A stretch of 64,000 nt of DNA from a virus, in the IMG/VR virus record IMGVR_UViG_3300020463_000001, positions 1-64,000 of that record; one strand, written 5' to 3'. Position 1 is the stretch's first letter, and every line of letters begins with the position of its first letter. The position numbers and the translations under genes were made by a program. Below, piece by piece: positions 31,397 to 38,700 of the stretch. Below the pieces are notes generated by a model. The model made no database searches. It worked only from the letters and a program-made list of their open reading frames with translations, and was not told where the DNA came from.

Positions 31397-31623
31397 TATA
31401 TCAAGACTTTTTAGATGAAAATCTTTCAAGGTATGAGGTAATCAAGTCCACTGACGACTGGATTAAAGGAATGTCGGATAAAAATGTCGTATCTCTTGCA
31501 GAAGAACGAAAATTTGATACAGGAAGTTGGTCTGTCGAAGAGTTGAGAGAGATGTTATCTTCTGATATCGCCGCAGATAAGCTGGAACGCAGAAAAAAGA
31601 AGAAAGAAAATGGCAAAACGTAG
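31393..31623 (+). CDS. Hypothetical protein
   Basis: 76 residues, acidic core and a very basic tail (RRKKKKENGKT). Overlaps both neighbours. No family recognised. Confidence 0.6.
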   Translation: MIYQDFLDENLSRYEVIKSTDDWIKGMSDKNVVSLAEERKFDTGSWSVEELREMLSSDIAADKLERRKKKKENGKT

Positions 31624-31786
31624 AAGAAGCAGGATAACTATCGGAAAAACTTCCGAAGATCCTGCGAAAAATCCACTAAACAACTATGTTGCGAAGTATG
31701 CTCACCAATTTGGTGCGACCGCAAAGACGCACAGGGACAAAACTAAGTATCATAGGCCCGATAGTTATGAAGAAGAAGAGTCTTAG
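31610..31786 (+). CDS. 58-residue basic protein
   Basis: MAKRRRSRITIGKTSEDPAK, then NNYVAKYAHQFG and a KTHRDKTKYHRP stretch. Nucleic-acid binding is plausible from charge. Function unknown. Confidence 0.6.
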   Translation: MAKRRRSRITIGKTSEDPAKNPLNNYVAKYAHQFGATAKTHRDKTKYHRPDSYEEEES

Positions 31787-31801
31787 ATCGAATTAATCTA
31801 A
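31783..31801. repeat. 19-bp palindromic element, copy 2
   Basis: TTAGATC-gaatt-AATCTAA (six perfect outer pairs), overlapping the stop codon of the preceding gene and followed by an A-run; 29 bp before the -35 at 31831. Confidence 0.6.
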
Positions 31802-31830
31802 AAAAAGTTATTATATTTGATAAAATATAG

Positions 31831-31859
31831 TTGACATATAACTCAATATACCGTATAAT
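31831..31859 (+). promoter_or_regulatory. Perfect consensus sigma70 promoter
   Basis: TTGACA, 17-bp spacer, TATAAT; drives the gene run from 31901. Confidence 0.8.
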
Positions 31860-31900
31860 TGTATTTCACTTGGTAAGATTGTAAGGAAAGAGAGAAAAAA

Positions 31901-32134
31901 ATGTCTATCGCAACTGAAATGACAACTAAAGAGGAGGCCGTTGGAAAAACTGCCTGTGCCTTGTACATTGGAGAGTTCCCGATAGAGGGAACTGTGATTG
32001 GACGCCGTATCTTTTACGGAGGCAAGATCGAATTAGAGATTGAGTTGACAAAAGAAGTCAGCATCATGGGTACGATTCGTCCGGTTGGGACTATCATGCC
32101 TGTTTACGCAGAAGAAATCGTGGAGATTGTGTAG
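31901..32134 (+). CDS. Hypothetical early protein
   Basis: 77 residues, beta-rich (GKTACALYIGEFPIEGTVIG), probably a small barrel. Strong promoter upstream. Shares a base with the next gene. Confidence 0.6.
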   Translation: MSIATEMTTKEEAVGKTACALYIGEFPIEGTVIGRRIFYGGKIELEIELTKEVSIMGTIRPVGTIMPVYAEEIVEIV

Positions 32135-32400
32135 TGATTAAGTCATCTAAAGGAACTCAATTAGAACTTTTTGCCATTTCTGGCGAACAAGATCAGAAAC
32201 TGGAAGAATTTATTGAGTACGTTCTCGATTTTTACAGTCCTGAGTCTGAACTTTATCCCGAAATGCAATTCACTAGGGAAGAAGTTGTTGCTGGTTACGA
32301 GGAACGACTTATTCGCCACCAAGAACATGAGTTCGAAGGCGACACTATAGACCGCGAATGGGTTCGCGACATCGTTTTAGAAATGCGAGAGGCAGCATAA
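32134..32400 (+). CDS. Hypothetical acidic early protein, GTG start
   Basis: 88 residues, strongly acidic, helical (QDQKLEEFIEYVLDFY). GTG at 32134 overlaps the previous stop. Function unknown. Confidence 0.6.
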   Translation: MIKSSKGTQLELFAISGEQDQKLEEFIEYVLDFYSPESELYPEMQFTREEVVAGYEERLIRHQEHEFEGDTIDREWVRDIVLEMREAA

Positions 32401-32612
32401 TGTTTACTAGAGAATATCTCCGCAAAGAATTAGAAACTCTAAAGTCAGAAGGCAAAGAATTTGGTGGTGAATTTTATTACAAGGAAAATATACATTCTTG
32501 TAATAAGAACTTAGTTTCTTTTTGGAATAAACAAGAACTAAGAGAAGAGATTCCGGAGATGGAATACTACACTTTAGACTCTAATCACGGGTTAGGATGG
32601 GAGTATTCGTAA
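32400..32612 (+). CDS. Hypothetical early protein
   Basis: 70 residues, MFTREYLRKELETLKSEGKE and aromatic end. Start shared with previous stop. No family recognised. Confidence 0.6.
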   Translation: MFTREYLRKELETLKSEGKEFGGEFYYKENIHSCNKNLVSFWNKQELREEIPEMEYYTLDSNHGLGWEYS

Positions 32613-32851
32613 TGGAAACAATTTCCGCTGGACAATTTGTCAATCCCCTTACAGTCACCAAACTTAAGGTATACGAAACCGTAGATGGTTCGGAGATTAT
32701 TGCTGGATCATCTCGCGGGCCCAGTGGAACTTGGGTTGCCGTCTATGATTGGAACAAGGAAGATAATACGCTCTACCGCATATGCAATCTTACCTATTCA
32801 GAGAACAAAACTCTGATCGAACTTGCGGATTCTCTTTATTACGGAGAATAG
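32612..32851 (+). CDS. Hypothetical early protein
   Basis: 79 residues, beta-rich (VYETVDGSEIIAGSSRGPSG, WVAVYDWNKEDN). Start at 32612 overlaps the previous stop. Function unknown. Confidence 0.6.
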   Translation: METISAGQFVNPLTVTKLKVYETVDGSEIIAGSSRGPSGTWVAVYDWNKEDNTLYRICNLTYSENKTLIELADSLYYGE

Positions 32852-32853
32852 TC

Positions 32854-33117
32854 ATGGGGAATATCATAGATTTCCCCGGCGGAGATAAACCGAAGACAGA
32901 CGAAGATCTGACAGAAGAGGAAAAAAGATTAGAGGCCGAGAAGTATGAAACTTTTCTGCGATACATACATTCTATCCGCGAAAGAATCTATGCAAAGAAT
33001 GAATTGGATCGTCAAACAGCAGAAGTTTATATCGCAGCAATCAATACAATATTTCCAGAATTGAGAGAAGCGATTAAGTACGCAATGGAAACTGAGATTG
33101 ACTGGAAGAAAAAATAA
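32854..33117 (+). CDS. Hypothetical acidic helical protein
   Basis: 87 residues, MGNIIDFPGGDKPKTDEDLT followed by helices. Two bases after the previous stop. No family recognised. Confidence 0.6.
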   Translation: MGNIIDFPGGDKPKTDEDLTEEEKRLEAEKYETFLRYIHSIRERIYAKNELDRQTAEVYIAAINTIFPELREAIKYAMETEIDWKKK

Positions 33118-33118
33118 A

Positions 33119-33307
33119 ATGGAAAGTATTTGGAAATGTTTTGAAGTTTTTGATTCCAAACCAGAACGAGCCCATCGTGTATTTGAACTCCAGAGATATG
33201 CAAAGAAGAAACATTTGACTCTCAAATATGAGTTAAAACAAAACGACAGAGATGTTGTTTTATATTATCAATTTTTTGAAAACAAGGAAGAAAGTCAGTA
33301 TAAATAA
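33119..33307 (+). CDS. Hypothetical protein
   Basis: 62 residues, basic (FELQRYAKKKHLTLKYELKQ). Its stop lies inside a late-promoter octamer (33299-33306). Function unknown. Confidence 0.55.
   Translation: MESIWKCFEVFDSKPERAHRVFELQRYAKKKHLTLKYELKQNDRDVVLYYQFFENKEESQYK
33299..33306 (+). promoter_or_regulatory. T4-type late octamer TATAAATA
   Basis: Exact octamer upstream of the structured segment and tRNA-Gly. Overlaps a stop codon, so it may be fortuitous. Confidence 0.4.
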
Positions 33308-33312
33308 TATGA

Positions 33313-33486
33313 CAGAATCGGCGATAGAGTCGAATACTCAACCAGTGATTGCATGGAGTTCTGCAGACTCCACCTACTAGGCTAGACTTTTCGTTCTCCG
33401 TTTTATTAAGGAGATCCCTAGAGGTAACAATCGTCTGAGTGTTGAGGATGACCTGAGTAAGTCATCTAGGATAAAACTGCTCACTT
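33313..33486 (+). ncRNA. Candidate structured non-coding RNA (RNA-2)
   Basis: No credible gene. Stems seen: CTCAAC/GTTGAG closing (33337-33342 with 33441-33446); TGGAGT/ACTCCA hairpin (33354-33359 with 33367-33372); TCTCC/GGAGA (33395-33399 with 33410-33414); GATGAC/GTCATC (33447-33452 with 33461-33466). It directly precedes tRNA-Gly, so it may be a co-transcribed stable RNA like the RNAs C and D of T4, or a leader. Confidence 0.45.
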
Positions 33487-33488
33487 TT

Positions 33489-33563
33489 GCGGGTATCGTA
33501 TAAAGGCTATTACGTCAGCCTTCCAAGCTGATCATCTGAGTTCGATTCTCAGTACCCGCTCCA
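33489..33563 (+). tRNA. tRNA-Gly (TCC)
   Basis: Acceptor GCGGGTA/TACCCGC, anticodon stem-loop TCAGC-CTTCCAA-GCTGA (anticodon TCC), T arm CTGAG-TTCGATT-CTCAG, discriminator T and encoded CCA. Reads the GGA codon that is common in these genes. Confidence 0.92.
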
Positions 33564-33579
33564 AAGAGAGACTTTTGTA

Positions 33580-33801
33580 ATGGATACAATTGAAAACCTG
33601 TTGAAGACCCTTAGTTTGGGCACAGCAAAAATCACTTACAAAACTGTCAACTCTGGTAGAACGGAGTCTGTGATCGGAACCATGAAAGGTAAACCGATGC
33701 ATCAGAATTCTACTAGTGATGTTATTGTGGTACAAAATACAGAAACTAAACAGTATCAAGATATACGAGTTTCTACAATAAAGGATTGGAAAAAAATATA
33801 G
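33580..33801 (+). CDS. Small SH3-like barrel protein, possibly WYL_2/DUF2693-type
   Basis: 73 residues. After a short helix (ENLLKTLSLG), strands ITYKTVNSGRTESVIGTMKG, SDVIVVQNTETKQYQDIRV and STIKDWKKI follow the plan of small phage DUF2693-like barrels (matrix: KxxGxxRxxxGT...vxDxexxxyRsfrxdxI). Tentative. Lies between two tRNA/RNA segments. Confidence 0.5.
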   Translation: MDTIENLLKTLSLGTAKITYKTVNSGRTESVIGTMKGKPMHQNSTSDVIVVQNTETKQYQDIRVSTIKDWKKI

Positions 33802-33807
33802 AATAAT

Positions 33808-33973
33808 GAGGCGTCTGCGATTTGAGGAAATGCTCTATAGAGAGCCTGAGTCAATTGCCCCCTAGTACTTCAGAGATGGCATTAATCGTGTGGGCAACAC
33901 GGTTCCTGTACTACGCACTGAGGATAGGATACGACAAGTTTTCCGATGGGTTGGATTCCCATCCGCCTCTACC
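33808..33973 (+). ncRNA. Candidate tRNA-like structured RNA (RNA-3)
   Basis: GAGGCG (33808-33813) pairs with CGCCTC (33964-33969). Stacked directly on it is a T-arm-like hairpin GATGGG-TTGGATT-CCCATC (33945-33963), a one-base variant of a tRNA T loop. Inside are TAGTAC/GTACTA (33863-33868 with 33908-33913) and CGTGT-GGGCA-ACACG (33887-33901). The total of about 160 nt is too long for a tRNA; no CCA is encoded and no tmRNA tag frame was recognised. It lies 7 bp before tRNA-Thr. Confidence 0.5.
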
Positions 33974-33979
33974 CTCTTT

Positions 33980-34055
33980 GCCGGTTTAGCTCAGCAGGTA
34001 GAGCAACTCACTTGTAATGAGAAGGTCGGGAGTTCGATTCTCTCAACCGGCACCA
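33980..34055 (+). tRNA. tRNA-Thr (TGT)
   Basis: Acceptor GCCGGTT/AACCGGC, D arm AGCTCAGCAGGTAGAGCA, anticodon stem-loop CTCAC-TTGTAAT-GAG (anticodon TGT), T loop TTCGATT, discriminator A and encoded CCA. Confidence 0.95.
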
Positions 34056-34070
34056 AATATCGGAGATTCC

Positions 34071-34214
34071 GTGATCATATTACGAAAGTGTAAAAGGTGT
34101 GAGGAATTAAAAGATGTAGATCTCTTCGTTATCGCGCATTATTCACAACTCGGCCCAATACATGGTACAATATGTAGACAGTGCGACGAACCAACCAAAA
34201 CCCCACCCAAATAG
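34071..34214 (+). CDS. 47-residue zinc-ribbon protein, GTG start
   Basis: Starts MIILRKCKRCEELKDVDLFV, with a second CxxC (CRQC) near residue 37; a compact zinc ribbon. GTG at 34071 has GGAG seven bases upstream, directly after tRNA-Thr. Function unknown. Confidence 0.6.
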   Translation: MIILRKCKRCEELKDVDLFVIAHYSQLGPIHGTICRQCDEPTKTPPK

Positions 34215-34263
34215 AGATTCTAAATACTTATTGATTATAAATTAAGAGTATAGGGAATCTATT

Positions 34264-34740
34264 ATGGAAAACGAACAAGGCTCTAAAAAGAAAGATACCG
34301 GAAACAACTCTTCGCATTTGACGATGCGAACGCTTATGAGTGCGGATAATGTTTTCTTTGACGATCCTAAAGTTAAAATAGAAAGAATTCCTAGAAATGT
34401 CGCTGACAAATATATTGTGAGAGTAAGTTATGAACCTGTGTGGGTGAATTCAACTGGCGACTTCAATTCAACTGGCGAGATAGAAGATGTATTTGACATC
34501 ACTAGACAAGTCAACCAAATTCAAACTATCTTTAAGATTATAGAAAGAGATGATAAGACATATAAGACTGGATACGAAGCATATGAAATGCATTGTCCTA
34601 CTCTTTTGAAAATCGGGAAAGAACTCAATGAAATGTTTGGAGTCTGGTTGCTATACGCAGTATCTAAAATAATCCATTCAAAGAGCGAAAATCATTATAA
34701 TTTATTATGCGAGGCCTGGGAACCATTGAATCACTGGTAA
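34264..34740 (+). CDS. Hypothetical protein
   Basis: 158 residues. A disordered, charged N-terminus, beta-rich middle (KYIVRVSYEPVWVNSTGDFN) and helical C-terminus (LLYAVSKIIHSKSENHYNLL). Function unknown. Confidence 0.6.
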   Translation: MENEQGSKKKDTGNNSSHLTMRTLMSADNVFFDDPKVKIERIPRNVADKYIVRVSYEPVWVNSTGDFNSTGEIEDVFDITRQVNQIQTIFKIIERDDKTYKTGYEAYEMHCPTLLKIGKELNEMFGVWLLYAVSKIIHSKSENHYNLLCEAWEPLNHW

Positions 34741-34746
34741 AAAAAC

Positions 34747-34775
34747 TTGACAACTGCAGATTAAATCTGTATAGT
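34747..34775 (+). promoter_or_regulatory. Sigma70 promoter with palindrome in spacer
   Basis: TTGACA, 17-bp spacer, TATAGT; the spacer contains CAGAT-taa-ATCTG (34757-34769), an operator-like palindrome. Confidence 0.7.
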
Positions 34776-34781
34776 GTATTC

Positions 34782-34966
34782 TAAGAAATGAAAAAACCTC
34801 AATTTCTTTTTTGTTATTAATTATGAACGAGGTGGCTGCGGAACTATACCTTCCAGTTCTAAAATAAGGGTATAGGGTTGGTTGCCAAAAGACCGCGACA
34901 ACTGTGGGTGATAGAGACTTTCCTCTCTCCCTCATCAACGCTCTTGATCCCACATTGTCGCACTTA
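34782..34966 (+). ncRNA. Candidate structured RNA / regulatory leader (RNA-4)
   Basis: Begins with a hairpin AAGAAAT/ATTTCTT followed by TTTT (34783-34812), which looks like an attenuator just after the start site. Two competing hairpins follow: GAACT/AGTTC (34841-34845, 34855-34859) and CTATACC/GGTATAG (34844-34850, 34869-34875). A long hairpin closes it: GCGACAActGTGGG with CCCACaTTGTCGC (34895-34908, 34949-34961). Tiny frames (MKKPQFLFCY; MNEVAAELYLPVLK) could be leader peptides. It may be a leader for the gene at 34986. Confidence 0.45.
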
Positions 34967-34985
34967 TTAATATATAGGAAATTCG

Positions 34986-35168
34986 ATGTCTGACGATGAT
35001 GATGGAAAGTATGAAGGGCCTGAAATGTCTGATGAAGAATTACTTCTCATCAAAATGGCGTTAGACTTAGTTGCGAAGAAGAGAGAAAGAAGAGAAAAAA
35101 ATAATGTCGTACATATTGAGAGATGGAGAGATAAGAACAAAAAAGACGAGCTCCCCGAAGAAAGATAG
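34986..35168 (+). CDS. Small highly charged protein
   Basis: 60 residues: acidic start (MSDDDDGKYEGPEMSDEELL) and basic end. AGGAAA precedes ATG. It overlaps the next gene by 65 bp in a different frame, a long overlap for this genome. Confidence 0.55.
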   Translation: MSDDDDGKYEGPEMSDEELLLIKMALDLVAKKRERREKNNVVHIERWRDKNKKDELPEER

Positions 35169-35406
35169 ATTTAATTTAGAACAAGACATACAACAATGCT
35201 GGTTTATTACAGAAGATATTGATTTGCTCATGGAGTATATTCTTGAAAATCCGAAGTATCCTATGTCTCCCCAAGTAGAAGATTACGTCGCGAATAAGTT
35301 GCTGGGAATCCGAGAGTTGTATGAAATGAGATTTGAAAGATTGTGGGATACATTCCTGCAGTGTTATAAACTAACTCCCTACGGAGAGGATGTTAATGAT
35401 AATTGA
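35104..35406 (+). CDS. Conserved T4-like phage protein, unknown function
   Basis: 100 residues, helical. The pattern FNLEQDIQQCWFITEDIDLL then VANKLLGIRELYEMRFERLW recurs in a hypothetical-protein family of marine T4-like phages that I recognise by pattern only. It overlaps GuaC by 17 bp. Confidence 0.6.
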   Translation: MSYILRDGEIRTKKTSSPKKDRFNLEQDIQQCWFITEDIDLLMEYILENPKYPMSPQVEDYVANKLLGIRELYEMRFERLWDTFLQCYKLTPYGEDVNDN

Positions 35407-36523
35407 TGAGACGTTGAAGTATGACTTCGATGATGTTTTGATTAGGCCTAAAAGGTCTGCCCTTAAGTCCAGAGAAGATGTAGATCTTTTTAGACTTCAC
35501 ACATTTAGGAACTATGAGGTTCCCTCACAATACGCTCCTAACTATCCAGAGTTTCTTAAGATAGAAGATTTTCCTTGTTGTCTAGGTCGAGAACCAAATC
35601 AAGAATTCCAGTATAAGGGAGTTCCGATAATGGCTGCGAATATGGATGGAGTTGGAACTATGAAGATGGCATCGACTCTATCTCATTCTGGAATATTTAC
35701 TTGTCTCAAGAAAAATTATAGTGCAGAAGAATTAATAAATTTCTTTAATGAAGAAACTCACCTAACGGAATGTGTCGCAGTAACCATTGGAATGACTCTA
35801 GAAGATAAAGAGAAGTTGGAACGAGTATATTCTGAAACAAAAATAAAGTATGTCTGTATTGATGTAGCAAATGGATATACGGAAAGTTTCTGTGACTATG
35901 TAGAAGATATTCGAAATACGTTTCCACACTTAGTTATCATCGCAGGCAATGTTGCAACTGCAGACCAAACTGGAGAACTGATTCTCAGAGGAGCGGATAT
36001 CGTCAAGGTCGGTATTGGGCCAGGATCTGTATGTACAACTAGAATTAAAACTGGAGTCGGGTATCCCCAGCTCTCCGCAATAATAGAATGTGCGGATGCC
36101 GCACATGGTTTGGGTGGCCATATTATTGCAGATGGTGGATGCCGCACTCCAGCAGATATTGCAAAGGCATTTTGCGCTGGTGCAGATTTTGTTATGGTCG
36201 GAGGAATGTTATCTGGTCATAAACAAGGTTTAGAAGATGACGCAGAAATAACTGATGGTAATATCACATTCTACGGAATGAGCTCCAAGACTGCAAATGA
36301 AACTCACAACGGCGGTCTCAAAGACTATCGTAGCGCAGAAGGAAGAGAAGTATTGATAAAGTATAGGGGAAATGTAGAACCTACCTTACATGACATTCTG
36401 GGGGGTCTGAGATCTACCTGTAGTTATATCGGAGCAAAGACACTCAAGGATATGTCCAAGTGCTGCACGTTCATCCGTACTACTCGACAATATAATACGG
36501 TGTATGAGCAAAACACCATATAA
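35390..36523 (+). CDS. guaC: GMP reductase / IMP dehydrogenase family enzyme
   Basis: 377 residues with the TIM-barrel IMPDH/GMPR layout and no CBS domains: KYDFDDVLIRPKRS at the start, MAANMDGVG, the phosphate loop NVATADQTGELILRGADIVK, and the catalytic-Cys loop GIGPGSVCTTRIKTGVGYPQ. IADGGCRTPADIAKAFCAGA and VMVGGMLSGH follow. The absence of a CBS module and the overall length favour GMP reductase (GMP to IMP, NADPH). It would shift purine pools during replication. A second start exists at 35396. Confidence 0.9.
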   Translation: MLMIIDETLKYDFDDVLIRPKRSALKSREDVDLFRLHTFRNYEVPSQYAPNYPEFLKIEDFPCCLGREPNQEFQYKGVPIMAANMDGVGTMKMASTLSHSGIFTCLKKNYSAEELINFFNEETHLTECVAVTIGMTLEDKEKLERVYSETKIKYVCIDVANGYTESFCDYVEDIRNTFPHLVIIAGNVATADQTGELILRGADIVKVGIGPGSVCTTRIKTGVGYPQLSAIIECADAAHGLGGHIIADGGCRTPADIAKAFCAGADFVMVGGMLSGHKQGLEDDAEITDGNITFYGMSSKTANETHNGGLKDYRSAEGREVLIKYRGNVEPTLHDILGGLRSTCSYIGAKTLKDMSKCCTFIRTTRQYNTVYEQNTI

Positions 36524-36528
36524 ATAGT

Positions 36529-36536
36529 TCTTTAGG
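36529..36536 (+). promoter_or_regulatory. T4-type late promoter TATAAATA
   Basis: Exact octamer 7 bp before the ATG of the tail-fibre gene; the short distance means the start codon is near +7, so a downstream ATG or a short leader is likely. Confidence 0.5.
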
Positions 36537-36543
36537 AATTATT

Positions 36544-38700
36544 ATGGCCGAAGCATATAACAACACCGTAACTACTTTACCAGAAATCACGGAAGATTTT
36601 TTCGCGTTTCTTGTTGTGCCTCCGGTCACATATTTTCGAAATCTTCAAACAACGGCAAGAGGGGTTTTGAGAGAAGACAGCTTTCTCAGAGTAACATCTA
36701 CTCAAGAAGAAGCAGAAAGTGTTAGAACATATCTGAAAGATAACTATGGCGTAGACACGCAAGTAGTTCCCCTCTCAGTAAATTTTAGAGAGGATTCAAA
36801 CGTGACATTATCACTAAAAAGATTAGTAGACGTAGAAGCAATAGATCGCGAACCAGATATCGGAGATTTAATCCAATACACTGGTAATCGCATGTTAATC
36901 CAAGGAGTAGATTCTCCAAGATATAATTTTGGAAGAATAGATACTCAATACGTCGATGAACATCCATCAAATTTATACTACACCAATTCCAGAGTCTCTT
37001 CTCATATAGGAACAACGTCACTAGATACTTTAACTCCAGATGAAGGTGATAACTCGACTAAAGTTGCAACAACGCAATATACTGATAGAGCAATCGCTAG
37101 TCTGATAGATTCTGCTCCGTCTACACTAGATACACTCAATGAACTCGCAGCAGCAATTAATGATGATGCGGATTTCCATACAACGGTATTGAGTGCGAAT
37201 GCAGCACTTCAGACTGAATTGGATACTACTCAGGCGGGGGCTGGTTTAACCGGAACCGGATTATACGAAGAAGATTCTAATACAACCTATCTTCGAGCCG
37301 CATCATCACTAAAGAATGCCGATTCTCTTTTAGATTCAGCATTATTTTCAATAGCGCAAGATTTAGATAGGACGCAAGCATCCGTTGGTTTAGATAGTGA
37401 CGGGGCTTTCATTTCTTTCTCAGATACTAATTACATAGATACTGCAACGACGATGAAAGATGCGGATGAGAAATTAGATGCACAGGCGAAAGTAAACGAA
37501 GATGCAATCGCAAACGAAGCGGTAACAAGGCAAAATGCGGATAGTGGGTTACAGATAGAATTAGATACAACTCAATCCGGAGCAGGACTAAGTGTATCTG
37601 GCCAATATTTCGCAAATAATTCTAGTACTCATTTGACCGCAGCAACGAGTCTCAAAGATGCGGATAATAAACTTGATGCCGCGTTGGTACAAGAAACTTC
37701 TGACAGAGCATCTGCAGATACTACCTTACAAACTAATATAGATTCCGAGGCATCTACAAGAGCATCTGCAGACACCGCATTGGATACTAGAATAGATAAT
37801 CTCCACGCAGTCGCAAGCTCTGGAAGTTACAATGATCTAATTAATAAACCAAGTCTGTTCTCTGGATCTTATAATGACTTGTCCAATAAACCAAGTTTGT
37901 TCTCTGGATCTTATAATGACTTGTCCAATAAACCAAGTTTATTCTCCGGTAACTATAGTGACTTGTCCAGTAAACCAAGTCTTTTCTCTGGATCTTATAA
38001 TGACTTGACCGATGTTCCCGCTGGAACAGACCTAACTGGTTATGCCACAGAAACATATGTCAATACTGCAGTTTCTAATTTAGTAGACTCTGCCCCTTCC
38101 GCACTAAACACATTGAATGAACTGGCAGCGGCACTGGGAGATGATTCTAACTTTAGCACAACAATAACAAATGCCCTTGCAAACAAAGCAAATACTTCAG
38201 ATATTTTTTCTGGCAACTATAATGACTTATCTAATAAACCATCTATTCCATCCGCATATAGTTTGCCAACTGCATCTAGTAGTACAAAGGGGGGTATTAC
38301 TACCAACTATACAACAAACGGAAAAAATTACGCAGTCCAGATGTCTGGTACAAACGCATATGTAAATGTTCCTTGGGTTTCTTCTACTGGTGGCGGTTTC
38401 TCTGGTGCGTATGCAGATCTTACCGGAAAACCTACTATCCCTACAAATAACAATCAACTGACAAATGGTGCTGGATATATTACTTCATCAAGTATCCCAT
38501 CAGTTCCCACGCACACTAGTCATTTGACTAATAATTCTGGATTTATTACTGCATCAAGTATCCCATCAGTTCCTACAAATAACAATCAACTAACAAATGG
38601 TGCTGGGTATATTTCTTCGATCCCTGCAGCCACTTCCCAAGCATTGGGTGGAGTCAAAGTATCATTCAGTAATGGCAATCTGTATATTTCGACAACATAA
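36544..38700 (+). CDS. Long tail-fibre protein with repeat shaft
   Basis: 718 residues. A globular N-terminal domain (about 1-150, probable virion attachment) is followed by fibre shaft segments with repeated units: APSTLDTLNELAAAINDDAD, LDTTQAGAGL, ASTRASADTAL, and GSYNDLSNKPSLF in five near-identical copies (about 430-500). The end contains NNNQLTNGAGYI repeats. Such SYNDLxNKP and NNNQLTNGAGYI repeats are typical of marine phage fibres. Late octamer upstream. Role: host recognition or structural fibre. Confidence 0.85.
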   Translation: MAEAYNNTVTTLPEITEDFFAFLVVPPVTYFRNLQTTARGVLREDSFLRVTSTQEEAESVRTYLKDNYGVDTQVVPLSVNFREDSNVTLSLKRLVDVEAIDREPDIGDLIQYTGNRMLIQGVDSPRYNFGRIDTQYVDEHPSNLYYTNSRVSSHIGTTSLDTLTPDEGDNSTKVATTQYTDRAIASLIDSAPSTLDTLNELAAAINDDADFHTTVLSANAALQTELDTTQAGAGLTGTGLYEEDSNTTYLRAASSLKNADSLLDSALFSIAQDLDRTQASVGLDSDGAFISFSDTNYIDTATTMKDADEKLDAQAKVNEDAIANEAVTRQNADSGLQIELDTTQSGAGLSVSGQYFANNSSTHLTAATSLKDADNKLDAALVQETSDRASADTTLQTNIDSEASTRASADTALDTRIDNLHAVASSGSYNDLINKPSLFSGSYNDLSNKPSLFSGSYNDLSNKPSLFSGNYSDLSSKPSLFSGSYNDLTDVPAGTDLTGYATETYVNTAVSNLVDSAPSALNTLNELAAALGDDSNFSTTITNALANKANTSDIFSGNYNDLSNKPSIPSAYSLPTASSSTKGGITTNYTTNGKNYAVQMSGTNAYVNVPWVSSTGGGFSGAYADLTGKPTIPTNNNQLTNGAGYITSSSIPSVPTHTSHLTNNSGFITASSIPSVPTNNNQLTNGAGYISSIPAATSQALGGVKVSFSNGNLYISTT
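37820..38015. repeat. 42-bp in-frame repeats in fibre shaft
   Basis: Four to five near-identical units encoding SGSYNDLSNKPSLF-like segments; adjacent copies are almost identical at DNA level, so copy number could change by slippage. Confidence 0.8.

Noticed and set aside
33808-33973. tmRNA or RNase P RNA
   Set aside because: No tag reading frame ending in ALAA, no encoded CCA, and no paired conserved P4 elements of RNase P could be found; GAGGAAA alone is not sufficient.
33890-34093. Open frame MGNTVPVLRTEDRIRQ covering tRNA-Thr
   Set aside because: It runs through the tRNA and the tRNA-like stems and lacks a ribosome site.
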